This document shows positions 1 through 9,344 of a stretch of DNA of 64,000 nt, piece after piece. The notes under the pieces are model-generated. The model worked only from the letters and a program-made list of their open reading frames with translations, did no database searches and was not told the origin of the DNA. Position 1 is the stretch's first letter, and each line of letters opens with the position of its first letter. The stretch comes from Arthrobacter sp. GMC3 (GTDB lineage Bacteria > Actinomycetota > Actinomycetes > Actinomycetales > Micrococcaceae), in assembly GCF_002929305.1 (NCBI RefSeq), contig NZ_PJIO01000007.1, forward strand, positions 124,001 to 188,000. The letters are read 5' to 3'. The position numbers and the translations under genes were made by a program.

Positions 1-1
1 G

Positions 2-322
2 TGGGACGTGAGTACCCTGACCTTCCAAAGCAATACGCCAAGCATCTTCCCGGCCTACCTGACCGGACCTGTCCCACCCAAGGGCACCAACTTCATGTCC
101 CTGAACAACACCAAGTACGTGGACCTGGTGGGCAAGGCCCGTGTTGCCTCCGGCGATGGCGCCTGTGATCTGTGGAAGCAGGCCGAGCAGTCCCTGTTCG
201 CCGCGACAGATATGTTCCCGGTATCGGTGGCATTGGCGAACACCTTCTTCAACGGTGCCACGTCCATCTACGACACCGGCAGCAGCTTTATTCCGGGGTC
301 GGGATACCGTGTAACGAAGTAG
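2..322 (+). CDS. Peptide ABC transporter substrate-binding protein, C-terminal end only
   Basis: The reading frame is open at the window edge and ends at TAG 320-322, so only the last 106 residues are visible. They align without gaps to the C-terminus of the protein at 690-2297 and are about three quarters identical by eye, sharing WDVSTLT, PPKGTNFMSLNN, ARVASGD and PGSGYRVTK. It is therefore a tandem paralogue of that family 5 (DppA/OppA type) extracellular solute-binding protein. A perfect terminator hairpin follows at once, so this copy ends its own transcript. Ligand unknown; the gene duplication suggests two binding proteins may share one transporter. Confidence 0.85.
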   Translation, partial: WDVSTLTFQSNTPSIFPAYLTGPVPPKGTNFMSLNNTKYVDLVGKARVASGDGACDLWKQAEQSLFAATDMFPVSVALANTFFNGATSIYDTGSSFIPGSGYRVTK

Positions 323-352
323 GAAATCGCAGCAATTCTTTCAGTTCAATTT

Positions 353-410
353 CAAGGCCCCTTTGGTAGGTGCTTGCCGGCGACGGCGGGTGTTCGCCAA
401 AGGGGCCTTG
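353..410 (+). terminator. Rho-independent-type terminator after the first binding-protein gene
   Basis: The arms at 353-366 (CAAGGCCCCTTTGG) and 397-410 are perfect 14-bp reverse complements around a 30-nt GC-rich loop that can itself fold. The tail is short on T (TGTCATTT). It lies 31 nt after the stop codon. Confidence 0.7.
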
Positions 411-689
411 TGTCATTTCAGTGGACAAAAAACGGCCGCTGCGGCCCAGTCACAAAGCAACTTATGGGTGACCGGCGGCGAACTGGATGGAAATTTCCCC
501 ATCAATTCACCCCTGTGCCCCAGCTCATATCGCCGTGATTGAGCGGGTTTGGTTCCAGGGCACTAGTTGGGTCGTCATTATTGGTCGTCAGAACAGTGTC
601 CGAACGTCGTTGAGCGGCCATGGTTAATGAAAGTGCTCGCGAGACCGTGGGCCGGGAATCAGCACTCGACCCCTCAAGGTGGATAGCCA
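411..689 (+). other. Leader region of the peptide-transport operon, no gene seen
   Basis: With the preceding terminator this makes a gap of 367 bases between the two binding-protein genes. No open frame here has coding character. It should hold the promoter of the 690-11304 operon, but I could not pick out convincing -35/-10 boxes or an operator. A weak ribosome site (AAGGTGG, about 676-682) precedes the ATG at 690. Confidence 0.4.
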
Positions 690-2297
690 ATGAAAGCTCG
701 TTCTAGTTCCGCGATTGGCCTCGCGATTGTGAGTACCCTGTTCCTTGCAGCATGTGGCGGACCTGCAGCACCCGCAGCAAATTCGGCGCCGGAATATGTC
801 AAGGACGGCACCTTGGCCTTGGCTCTGCCCGAGGATCCAGGCGATCTGAACCCCGTGCTCACCAACAAGGTTGCCGCCCAGGTGGTGGGATCCTTTGCTT
901 ATGACTCATTGATCGCCACTGACCCGGACACGGGCAAGGTGCAGCCCTACATGGCGTCTGCATGGACCGAGACGCCGTCCAAGGTGACGTTCACGCTCAA
1001 GGACGGCATCACCTGCGCAGACGGCACCGCCTTCACGGCGCAGATGGCGGCGGATAACTATTCTTGGATTGTTGACCCCGCCAATGGTTCCCCGTTGAAG
1101 GGATCGATCATTCCGGCTGACGCCAAGGCCAGTGCCGCAGGCAATGTGGTGACCGTGGAAACCCCTGAGGCATCACCCTTCTTGCTGCAGAACATCGGGT
1201 CTCAGGCTATGGCCTGCGACGCAGCGTTGAAGAATCCCAAGAGTGTTTCCTCCGCCAGCAATGGCACCGGCCTATTCACCGTCAAGGAAGTTGTCCCCAA
1301 CGATCACATAACCCTTGAACGCCGCGCGGGCTACACCTGGGGACCTGATGGGGCCACCACCTCGGACACCTTGGGTGTGCCTAAGACAGTCACCTTGAAG
1401 ATCGTGCCCAATGCCAGTACCGCCGCGAATTTGCTGCTTTCCAAGGGCCTGAATGTCGCAGGCATTTCCGGCCCCGATGAGGATCGCGTCAAGTCGGCGA
1501 AGCTTTCCTCCAAGCCCTCAACCCGACTAGCGGGTCAGCTGAACTTCAATCACTTTGCAGGCCTTCCCACCGCCGATCCCGAGGTCCGTAAGGCCCTGGT
1601 GGCCGCCGTCGACCTTGACACCTACACGAAGATCGTCACCGCCGGAACCGGCGTCCGAGCCACCTCGCTGATGGCTCTGGAGCCAAAGGTGTGTGTCTAT
1701 GACAGCGTCAAGGGCATGCTGCCAGCCTTCGATGTTAAGAAAGCCGAATCGATTTTGACCGCAGCCGGGTGGTCCAAGAACTCAGCTGGCGTCATGGAGA
1801 AGGCCGGAAAGCCGCTGGCACTCTCGCTCTACTACATCAACTCCACCGACCGCCTCAGCGCCGCGGCGGAATACCTTGGCTCGCAGTGGAAGGCACTTGG
1901 CGTTCAGGTCAAGCTCCAAGGTGGCGACCCGAACTTTGTTATCACCAACACCTTCTCCACGCAGGATCCCAGCAAGTGGGACGTGAGCACCTTGACCCTG
2001 CAAAGCAACGCACCCAGCATCTTCCCGGCGTACATGAGCGGGGAGGCCCCTCCGAAGGGAACCAACTTCATGTCCCTGAACAACAGCAAGTACCAAGACC
2101 TTACCGGCCAGGCCCGAGTTGCCTCCGGCGATGCCGCCTGCGAGCTGTGGAAGCAAGCCGAACAGGCTCTGTTCCAAGACGTGGATACGCTCCCCGTCGC
2201 GGTGGCTCTGTCCCAGACCTTCTTCAACGGCGCCGAGTCTATCTACCACACCGGCACACTGTCCGTCCCCGGCTCCGGCTACCGGGTAACTAAGTAG
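690..2297 (+). CDS. Peptide ABC transporter substrate-binding lipoprotein (family 5)
   Basis: A 535-residue extracytoplasmic solute-binding protein of the DppA/OppA family (SBP_bac_5) that captures peptides outside the membrane and delivers them to the permeases encoded next. The N-terminus is a lipoprotein signal: hydrophobic core, then lipobox L-A-A-C with the lipidated cysteine at residue 22, followed by a Gly/Ala/Pro-rich linker. The mature part has the family hallmark near its start (LALALPEDPGDLNPVLT) and the expected length. It is a close paralogue of the truncated gene at 2-322. The next gene begins 6 nt after this stop, so it heads the transporter operon. Specificity cannot be read from sequence; di/oligopeptides are most likely, and the downstream genes hint at D-amino-acid-containing peptides. 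Confidence 0.9.
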   Translation: MKARSSSAIGLAIVSTLFLAACGGPAAPAANSAPEYVKDGTLALALPEDPGDLNPVLTNKVAAQVVGSFAYDSLIATDPDTGKVQPYMASAWTETPSKVTFTLKDGITCADGTAFTAQMAADNYSWIVDPANGSPLKGSIIPADAKASAAGNVVTVETPEASPFLLQNIGSQAMACDAALKNPKSVSSASNGTGLFTVKEVVPNDHITLERRAGYTWGPDGATTSDTLGVPKTVTLKIVPNASTAANLLLSKGLNVAGISGPDEDRVKSAKLSSKPSTRLAGQLNFNHFAGLPTADPEVRKALVAAVDLDTYTKIVTAGTGVRATSLMALEPKVCVYDSVKGMLPAFDVKKAESILTAAGWSKNSAGVMEKAGKPLALSLYYINSTDRLSAAAEYLGSQWKALGVQVKLQGGDPNFVITNTFSTQDPSKWDVSTLTLQSNAPSIFPAYMSGEAPPKGTNFMSLNNSKYQDLTGQARVASGDAACELWKQAEQALFQDVDTLPVAVALSQTFFNGAESIYHTGTLSVPGSGYRVTK

Positions 2298-2303
2298 CCG
2301 GCC

Positions 2304-3326
2304 ATGAGCGAGACGAAACTCCGCGAAGAAGCCACATCGCCAAAGTCGCTGGCACCCAAATTGGGCAAGTCGCCCTGGGGCGGGCAATGGGGGGCGTTCC
2401 TTGCCCGCCGGCTGGGCCGGCTTGGCATCTCAATCGTGGTTCTGGTGACGGTCTCATTCCTGATGATCCGGCTAATCCCGGGCGATCCGGTGCGCAATGC
2501 ACTGGGCATCATGGCCTCCCAGGACGTTGTTGAGGCTAGGCGTGAGGCCCTGGGGCTGAACCTGCCGCTCTGGGAGCAGTACCTGCGCTTTTGGCAGGGC
2601 CTGTTCACCGGCAATCTGGGCGACTCCTTTACTCTGCAAATGCCCGTGACAACCGTTATTGGGCAGCGGCTGCCGGCAACACTTGAGATCGCGTTCATGG
2701 CGCTTGTATTCATGCTTGCGTGCGCCATCCCGATTGGAATGATTGCCGCCGCTCTGACTCGAGGCGGACGCCGTCGCGGTCTGGAGCTTGGCTACACCGG
2801 TGTCAGCGGTTTCATTGCCGTGATCCCCGAGTTTCTCATCGGCGTTGGGCTCATTTATGTATTTGCCGTGCAATTCCACCTCCTTCCGGTGGCAGGACGA
2901 AGCGGCCCGGATTCCTACATTCTGCCGGTTTTGGCGCTATCCATTGGCGGCATTGCCGGGGTCTCACGCATTGTCCGGGCAGAGGCATTGACCGTCCTGG
3001 GGCAGGACTACATTCGCACGGCCAGGGCCAAAAGAATGAGCAGCTGGCGGATCTACATGCGCCACGCCCTACCCAATCTACTGACCTCCTCGCTGACCAT
3101 TGGCGGGCTTGTCCTTGGCGGTCTGATTGCCGGCACCGTTCTGGTGGAATTCATCTTCTCCTGGCCGGGACTGGGCATGACAATCGTCGCCTCAATCAAG
3201 GACAAGGATTTCCCCCTCGCCCAGGGCGTCATCATCGTTTATGGACTGATGGTCCTGCTGGTGACGCTCATCGTTGATATTTTGCTTGTCCTTTTGGACC
3301 CGCGCTCTGCCTTGAAGGAGAACTGA
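2304..3326 (+). CDS. Peptide ABC transporter permease, DppB/OppB type
   Basis: A 340-residue inner-membrane permease (BPD_transp_1 family). After a polar N-terminal tail of about 35 residues come the typical first helix (GRLGISIVVLVTVSFLMIRLIPGDPVR) and further hydrophobic segments. The coupling-helix region EALTVLGQDYIRTARAKRMS...RHALPN, which docks on the ATPases, lies around residues 225-260. No obvious Shine-Dalgarno precedes the ATG, only 6 nt after the previous stop, so translation may be coupled. Its TGA overlaps the next ATG by one base (3326). It pairs with the DppC-type half of the next protein to form the channel. Confidence 0.93.
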   Translation: MSETKLREEATSPKSLAPKLGKSPWGGQWGAFLARRLGRLGISIVVLVTVSFLMIRLIPGDPVRNALGIMASQDVVEARREALGLNLPLWEQYLRFWQGLFTGNLGDSFTLQMPVTTVIGQRLPATLEIAFMALVFMLACAIPIGMIAAALTRGGRRRGLELGYTGVSGFIAVIPEFLIGVGLIYVFAVQFHLLPVAGRSGPDSYILPVLALSIGGIAGVSRIVRAEALTVLGQDYIRTARAKRMSSWRIYMRHALPNLLTSSLTIGGLVLGGLIAGTVLVEFIFSWPGLGMTIVASIKDKDFPLAQGVIIVYGLMVLLVTLIVDILLVLLDPRSALKEN

Positions 3327-5158
3327 TGACGTCCCTGCCAGAAACAGCGGCACCGGCAGCAGCCAAGTCATCCCGCTTTGCCACGGTACTGCGCACTCCA
3401 TTGGGCATCACCACCATTTTTGGTGTTCTGATGGTCCTGTTCATGGTGATCTTTGGACCCATTATCTGGGGTGCACAATCCACCGTTGCAGACTTCGGCC
3501 AGCTCTCAGCCCCGCCAGGCCCTGGACATCCGTTCGGGACCGACGCCGGTGGGCGGGATGTGTTGGCTCGGGTCATGACGGCCGCACGGCTCTCCGTGAG
3601 CATGGCCATGGTGGCCACGGCGCTTGGCGTGTGCGGTGGCCTGCTGATCGGCTTGCTGCCCGTCGTGGTACCCCGACGCGGCGCCCGATTCATTGTCAGC
3701 GCAACCGGCATCGCGATCGCATTCCCGAGCCTCTTGATGATCATGGTCTTCTCGGTCGCCATCGGAACCGGCGTCCAAGGCGCCGTGCTGGCCATCGGCT
3801 TTGCCATGATGCCATCCTTCGGACGCCTGGCCCAGACCATGAGCGCCTCCGTTGCCGGACGCGACTTTGTGCTCGCGGCCCGGATCCTGGGTGTGTCCAA
3901 GACCAGGATCTTGTTGCGGCACATCCTGCCCAATGTCGCCGAACCGCTCACCGTCAACGCCAGTCTTGCCGCGGGTGGTTCACTGATCGCCTTCGCGGGC
4001 CTATCCTTCCTGGGCCTTGGCGTCCAGGCCCCCGATTTTGACTGGGGCCGGCTCCTGAACGAGGGTCTGGAGAAGATCTACGTCAACCCGGCCACCGCCC
4101 TGGCGCCGGCCGCCGCCGTCGTCTTTGTCGGCGTCGTCTTCACCTTGTTGGGCGAGACTCTTTCCCGCGGATTCGGGATCGAACCCCTGCTGAGCAGGCG
4201 TCCCAGGGCCCTGCAAAAAATCGCCGCACCCAAGCCCGAAGCGGTGGAAACAGCGCAAGAGGACACCGTGCTGGACGTCCGCGGCCTGCGTGTTGCAGCT
4301 CCTGCCGGCGCCAACTGGACACATCCGGTGAACAACATCAGCTTCCAGATTCGCCGCGGCGAGATCGTGGGGCTCGTGGGCGAATCCGGTTCGGGGAAGT
4401 CGCTGACGTGTATGGCGGTCGCTGCGCTGCTTGAGGATCCGCTGGACGTCTCGGCTGAGAGTGTGCGCTTTGACGGCTCCGAATTGACCCAGGACGGCAA
4501 GATTCCCAGCAGGATTCGTGCCGCCGCGTTGCGCAAGCAGCTTGGAACCCGCCTTGCCCTGGTGTTCCAAGACCCCTCAACGTCCTTGAACCCGGCACTG
4601 CAGGTCGGTAAGCAGGTCGCCGAAATTGGCCAGCTGCACGAAGGCCTCAGTGCCAAGGAGGCGCAGGAGCGGGCCATCGAGCGGCTCGGGGATGTGCGCA
4701 TTCCGGAGCCGAAACGCCGGGCCAAGCAGTACCCCTACGAGTTCTCCGGCGGCATGCGCCAACGCGCCATGATCGCCATGGGCCTGATGGGGAGCCCGGC
4801 CTTGATCATCGCCGATGAGCCGACCACCGCCCTTGATGTGACCGTCCAGCGCGGTGTCCTGGGCTTGCTCAAGGCCGTCAACAAGGAAGAAAATGCGGCC
4901 ATCTTGCTGGTCTCCCACGACATTGCGGTGGTTACCGGGCTCTGTACCCGGGTCCTGGTCATGTACCGGGGCTCGATCGTGGAAAACGTCGACGTCGAAG
5001 ACTTGATCGCCGGCCGGGCCAAGCACCCCTACACTCAGGCGTTGCTCGCGGCCGTTCCCACCATGAAAGCGGAGAAGGGCGAATATTTCGCCACGATTCC
5101 CGAGGGAACCGTGTTTTCCACATCCGTGGCCGAACCCATTGCAGAGGAAGTGGCATGA
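3326..5158 (+). CDS. Fused peptide ABC transporter permease (DppC) and ATPase (DppD)
   Basis: One 610-residue protein joins two transporter subunits that are usually separate. Residues about 1-290 are a DppC-type permease, with the coupling motif AARILGVSKTRILLRHILPN and several membrane helices. Residues about 310-600 are an ABC ATPase: Walker A GESGSGKS at 352-359, Q-loop in LVFQDPSTSLNP, signature SGGMRQR starting at residue 474, Walker B IIADEPTTALD with Asp497-Glu498, and the H-loop SHD. The C-terminal HPYTQALLAAVP segment is typical of peptide-transporter ATPases. Similar permease/ATPase fusions are known in Actinobacteria, so this is not an assembly error; the frame is continuous. RBS AAGGAG at 3314-3319. 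The stop overlaps the next start (ATGA). Confidence 0.93.
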   Translation: MTSLPETAAPAAAKSSRFATVLRTPLGITTIFGVLMVLFMVIFGPIIWGAQSTVADFGQLSAPPGPGHPFGTDAGGRDVLARVMTAARLSVSMAMVATALGVCGGLLIGLLPVVVPRRGARFIVSATGIAIAFPSLLMIMVFSVAIGTGVQGAVLAIGFAMMPSFGRLAQTMSASVAGRDFVLAARILGVSKTRILLRHILPNVAEPLTVNASLAAGGSLIAFAGLSFLGLGVQAPDFDWGRLLNEGLEKIYVNPATALAPAAAVVFVGVVFTLLGETLSRGFGIEPLLSRRPRALQKIAAPKPEAVETAQEDTVLDVRGLRVAAPAGANWTHPVNNISFQIRRGEIVGLVGESGSGKSLTCMAVAALLEDPLDVSAESVRFDGSELTQDGKIPSRIRAAALRKQLGTRLALVFQDPSTSLNPALQVGKQVAEIGQLHEGLSAKEAQERAIERLGDVRIPEPKRRAKQYPYEFSGGMRQRAMIAMGLMGSPALIIADEPTTALDVTVQRGVLGLLKAVNKEENAAILLVSHDIAVVTGLCTRVLVMYRGSIVENVDVEDLIAGRAKHPYTQALLAAVPTMKAEKGEYFATIPEGTVFSTSVAEPIAEEVA

Positions 5159-5964
5159 GTACCCTGGAATTTCGTGACCTGTGGGTCCGGTTTGGCAGCG
5201 GCCATACAGCGTTCGACGCCGTACGCGGGGTGAACTTGACCGTGGCCTCCGGGAAAGTGGTTGGCCTGGTGGGGGAGTCCGGTTCCGGCAAGTCAACCAT
5301 CGCCCGAACCGCCGTCGGACTCAGCGAACCGCACCACGGGCAGATCCTGCTCGACGGCGTCGACGTGGCCCACGCCAAGGGTTCGGCGGTTCATGCCCGG
5401 CAGCGGATTCAAATGGTTTTCCAGGATCCGTACTCCTGTCTTGACCCGAGGATGTCAATTGGGGCCTCCATCCGGGAGGCGATCGATGTCACCGAGAAGC
5501 GCAAACGCCGTGAGTCAGCGAATTACCAGCCGCTGAGCCGTGCCGCACGTGATGCGCGGGTGGGTGAACTGCTGGCCCTGGTGGAGCTTGACCCGGCGCG
5601 AGCCAGCGCATTCCCCGGCGGTTTTTCCGGTGGACAGCGTCAACGCGTGGCCCTGGCCAGGGCGCTGGCCGCCGAACCGGATGTGCTGCTTGCGGATGAG
5701 ATCACCTCGGCCCTTGACGTCTCGGTGCAGGGGACCGTGCTGAACCTCCTGCTGGATCTGCAAAAACAACTCAACCTGACGGTTCTTTTCATCAGCCACA
5801 ACCTCGCGGTGGTGAGCCGCGTCTGTGACGAGATTGTGGTGATGAACCGCGGCGAAATCATCGAACATGGCCCGACCTCGCAAGTGATCGACAACCCCCA
5901 AGATCCCTACACCCAGGAACTGATCGAGGCGGTGCCGCAAATCGGCGTCCCTCTTTTCGGTTGA
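5155..5964 (+). CDS. Peptide ABC transporter ATPase, DppF/OppF type
   Basis: A 269-residue ATPase, second nucleotide-binding subunit of the importer. Visible motifs are Walker A GESGSGKST near residue 40, Q-loop MVFQDPYSCLDP, signature SGGQRQRVALARAL, Walker B VLLADEITSALD (Ile where most relatives have Pro in DEPTSALD), H-loop ISHN and the closing DPYTQELIEAVPQ segment. The ATG overlaps the previous stop by four bases, so the two ATPase domains are translationally coupled and presumably form the heterodimer. Confidence 0.93.
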   Translation: MSTLEFRDLWVRFGSGHTAFDAVRGVNLTVASGKVVGLVGESGSGKSTIARTAVGLSEPHHGQILLDGVDVAHAKGSAVHARQRIQMVFQDPYSCLDPRMSIGASIREAIDVTEKRKRRESANYQPLSRAARDARVGELLALVELDPARASAFPGGFSGGQRQRVALARALAAEPDVLLADEITSALDVSVQGTVLNLLLDLQKQLNLTVLFISHNLAVVSRVCDEIVVMNRGEIIEHGPTSQVIDNPQDPYTQELIEAVPQIGVPLFG

Positions 5965-5978
5965 GAGGAAATCAACTT

Positions 5979-8900
5979 ATGACACGTGCACTGACCATTG
6001 AGGACCTGTCCCTCATCGCCACACCGAGCGAAACCGCCATCTCTCCGGATGGGGAACGTGTGGTTTACGTCCGCTCCAGCATCAAGGAGGGGACCCCGCA
6101 CAGCGAACTGTGGATTGCCGGAGTGGGTGTTTCCCCGCGACGCCTCAGTTCCGGCCCGGGGGATTCATCCCCACACTGGAGCCCGGACGGTTCCGAGCTG
6201 CTGTTCCTACGCAAGCAGGGCAGCACAGCCCAATTGTTCACCATGGCCTCCAACGGCGGAGAAGCCCAACAACTCACGACGGCGGACTCCCTCCCCTTGG
6301 GCGCAGGGGCTGGCGTTTACAGCCCGGACGGCCTGCGCATTGCCTTCGCCGCACCGGTGCAACGTGCCGAGCATGCCGGAAAGGGCGCCGCCCCCCTGGT
6401 GACGGACCGTCTCGGGTACAAAGTGGACGGCGGGGGCTGGCTGGGCGACATTCGCGTTCACCTCTTCGTGGTGGAGCGTGAAAGCGGCACGCTCACACGC
6501 CTGAGCGACGGCGATTGGAACGCTGCAACACCGATTTTCTCACCCGACGGACTAGAGCTTGCCTACACCTCCGATCAGGAACCTGGCGCCGAACTCACCC
6601 TGAGCCGGTCCGCGTACAGCATCCGCCTTGACGTCCCGGGCGATAAACCACGCCGGCTCGGCACCGCGGCAGGCGTTCAGGCCCTGGCGTTCTGGCGTGC
6701 CGACGGAACCGCCGTCGTCGCCGTGGGCTCGGCACAGATGCAAGCCGGCGACGCCGACGTTCTGGTTTTGTCGACCGAAAACACTGCCGACCACCTCCTC
6801 ACCGAAGAACTGGACCGCAGCGTCATGGTGGGTGCGCCCGGCTACCCGGGCGGCCTGCCAGCCCTTGCCGGCGGCCCAGACGGCGAGGAGATTCTCTTCT
6901 GCCTACGTGATCGCGGCTGGACTCACCTGTATGCAATCCCCGCCAACGGTGGTGCCGCACGGCCCTTGGTTGACGGCGCAAATCAGGTGGTCTCGGCACT
7001 TTCGCAAGCCACCGGGGCCCGCCGGGCATCGTTTGTGCTGACGAGCCAGGGCAGCTTCGGCGAGGTAGCCGTGGTTGACCTGGACACCCGCGAAGTGAGT
7101 GTGCTGACATCCCTGACTGAGCAGACGCTTGAGGATGTGGAGATTTTCGCGGCGGAGGAGCGCGAGTTTGAAATCTCCGACGGCGTGCGTGTCCACGGCT
7201 GGTTGCTGGCTGACCCCAAGACCAGCGGTCCAGCACCGTTGCTGCTGGATGTTCATGGCGGCCCACACAACGCCTGGAGCGGTGTTGCCGACGGCGCGCA
7301 CCTCTACCACCAGGAATTGGCGGCCCGGGGCTGGCGTATTCTCACCCTGAACCCGCGGGGATCGGACGGCTACGGCCAGGAGTTCATGCGTGCCATCGTC
7401 GGCGCCTGGGGCCAAGCCGACGTCAACGATTTCCTGGAACCCATCGACGCCCTGATCGCCGAAGGCCTGGTGGATCCGGACCAGCTGGCCGTCACCGGCT
7501 ACAGCTATGGCGGCTTCACGACGTCGTCCCTGACCACCAGGACCAACCGCTTCAGTGCCGCCGTGGCTGGCGGGCTGATCTGCAATTTTCTTAGCCTGCA
7601 GGGAACCAGTGACCTGGGCAACTTCCTGATCGACACGGCCCTTGGTGCCGATGTGCGGGATAGCCCGGCAGCACTGCTGAACGCCTCACCCATTGCCAAG
7701 GTGGACCAAGTCCGGACACCAACCCTGATCTTGCAGGGCGCCGCAGACGAACGCTGCCCGCTGACGCAGGCCGAAGAGTGGTTCTCGGCCTTGACCAACA
7801 AGAACGTAACCACCCGCATGGTGGCCTACCCCGGTGGCAGTCACTTGTTCATTCTCAATGGTGAGCTTAGCCATCGCCTTGACTACAACCGCAGGGTAGT
7901 GGACTGGGTGGAGCGCTACACCCGGACGCCGGAGCGGCCCAAGGCCATCTCCAAGGCACCCCGTGGCGCCGAGTATTGGCAGCGCCGCCTGGATACCCTC
8001 CGCGTTCGTTACGGCGTGACCGGGGCGCAGTTCGGCATCCTGGAACTCTCCGACCTTCCAGCCAATGGCACCGACGGGCGCCTGAATCAGGTGGTTGTCA
8101 GCTCTGGCGTGGCGAACAAGGCAACGGGGGTGCCCGTCACCAACGACACCTTGTTCCAGATTGGCTCGATCACCAAGGTGTGGACCGCCATGTTGGTCAT
8201 GCAACTTGTTGATGACGGGTTGCTGGATCTTGACGCTACGGTGCGCACCTATCTGCCGGACTTTGCCCTGCTTGACCACCACGCGGCCACCCGCGTGACG
8301 GTGCGTCAGCTGCTGAACCACACCAGTGGAATCGATGGCGACCTCTTCAGTGACATGGGCCGCGGAGATGATTGCGTGGAACTGTACGTCAAGTCCCTCG
8401 CCAGCGCCGTCAACATTCACCCCCTGGGGGAGCGGTTCTCCTACTGCAATGCCGGCTTTGTTGTGGCCGGGCGCATTGTGGAGGTACTGCGAGGCGCCAA
8501 CTGGGACACCGTGCTGCGCGAACGCCTCATCGAGCCACTGGGACTGACCCACACCTTCTCCCTGGCCGAGGACGCACCCCGCTTCAGCGTTGCCACCGGC
8601 CACTTCGGGGCTGGTGCGGCTGCGACCCCGACCCCCACCTGGCCGTTGACCCGCTCGGTGGGCCCCGCCGGGATCATCAACGCCCGCATGGCGGACCTGC
8701 TGGTATTCGCCGAGGCGGCCATGCGTGGCGGTACCCTGCCAGGGGGCAACCGCGTACTTTCCGAAGCCTCCGCAGCCCGGATGCTGGATGAAGAAATCGG
8801 GCTCCGCTCCGTTTTGCCTACGGCAACTGCCTGGGGTCTTGGCTGGTTCATGGAGGACTGGGACGGCCACTTGGTCTACGGCCACGACGGGACCACACTG

Positions 8901-9344
8901 GGCCAAAACGGGTTCCTGCGGATCTTCCCCGATCACGGTTTTGCCGTGGTACTTGCAGCATCCGGAGGGAAAACCGACGGCCTGTACAAGGAACTCTTCA
9001 GCGATGCGGCGAACGCGATTGCGGGAATCCAGGCAAGCGGCGGCATCCAACCCGGGGAAGGCAGCGGTGTTGCCGCGGAGCATCTGGGCTTCTTCGAATC
9101 CGGGGGAATCCACGTGGAGCTCGGCGTCGATGAAGAGAAGCCGGTGCTTCGCCTGGAGAGCAAGGGCGACCTCCTGCGCGAAGGCGCAGAACCCAAGTGG
9201 GACACGGTGCCGCTGCACACCATGGCGACCGCCGGTGTGTACGGAGTCAGTGAACCCGGTAAGGCCGGCTGGACCCAGGTCCGCCCCGTCGACGGCGGCG
9301 CCTATATTGGCTACCGATACGTCCCGCGCAAGGCCGCGCAATGA
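5979..9344 (+). CDS. Fused S9 peptidase (prolyl oligopeptidase/acylaminoacyl peptidase) and S12 beta-lactamase-family serine hydrolase
   Basis: A protein of about 1121 residues carrying two complete serine-hydrolase units. Residues about 1-340 form a WD40/TolB-like propeller (repeats such as AISPDGERVVYV, HWSPDGSELLF, IFSPDGLELAY). Residues about 390-650 are the alpha/beta hydrolase with nucleophile Ser509 in GYSYGG, Asp590 and His622. Residues about 670-1010 are a penicillin-binding/beta-lactamase fold with S730-x-x-K733 (SITK), Y822-C-N824 and H969-D-G971. A short C-terminal domain follows. No signal peptide is seen, so it probably acts in the cytoplasm on imported peptides. I chose ATG 5979 (RBS GAGAGGA at 5963-5969) over the TTG at 5961. 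S12 enzymes include D-aminopeptidases and D,D-peptidases. The stop overlaps the next start (ATGA). Confidence 0.9.
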   Translation: MTRALTIEDLSLIATPSETAISPDGERVVYVRSSIKEGTPHSELWIAGVGVSPRRLSSGPGDSSPHWSPDGSELLFLRKQGSTAQLFTMASNGGEAQQLTTADSLPLGAGAGVYSPDGLRIAFAAPVQRAEHAGKGAAPLVTDRLGYKVDGGGWLGDIRVHLFVVERESGTLTRLSDGDWNAATPIFSPDGLELAYTSDQEPGAELTLSRSAYSIRLDVPGDKPRRLGTAAGVQALAFWRADGTAVVAVGSAQMQAGDADVLVLSTENTADHLLTEELDRSVMVGAPGYPGGLPALAGGPDGEEILFCLRDRGWTHLYAIPANGGAARPLVDGANQVVSALSQATGARRASFVLTSQGSFGEVAVVDLDTREVSVLTSLTEQTLEDVEIFAAEEREFEISDGVRVHGWLLADPKTSGPAPLLLDVHGGPHNAWSGVADGAHLYHQELAARGWRILTLNPRGSDGYGQEFMRAIVGAWGQADVNDFLEPIDALIAEGLVDPDQLAVTGYSYGGFTTSSLTTRTNRFSAAVAGGLICNFLSLQGTSDLGNFLIDTALGADVRDSPAALLNASPIAKVDQVRTPTLILQGAADERCPLTQAEEWFSALTNKNVTTRMVAYPGGSHLFILNGELSHRLDYNRRVVDWVERYTRTPERPKAISKAPRGAEYWQRRLDTLRVRYGVTGAQFGILELSDLPANGTDGRLNQVVVSSGVANKATGVPVTNDTLFQIGSITKVWTAMLVMQLVDDGLLDLDATVRTYLPDFALLDHHAATRVTVRQLLNHTSGIDGDLFSDMGRGDDCVELYVKSLASAVNIHPLGERFSYCNAGFVVAGRIVEVLRGANWDTVLRERLIEPLGLTHTFSLAEDAPRFSVATGHFGAGAAATPTPTWPLTRSVGPAGIINARMADLLVFAEAAMRGGTLPGGNRVLSEASAARMLDEEIGLRSVLPTATAWGLGWFMEDWDGHLVYGHDGTTLGQNGFLRIFPDHGFAVVLAASGGKTDGLYKELFSDAANAIAGIQASGGIQPGEGSGVAAEHLGFFESGGIHVELGVDEEKPVLRLESKGDLLREGAEPKWDTVPLHTMATAGVYGVSEPGKAGWTQVRPVDGGAYIGYRYVPRKAAQ

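Noticed and set aside
3326..5158. Permease-ATPase fusion as an assembly or frame error
   Set aside because: The frame is continuous, both domains are complete, and such fusions are known among actinobacterial peptide transporters.
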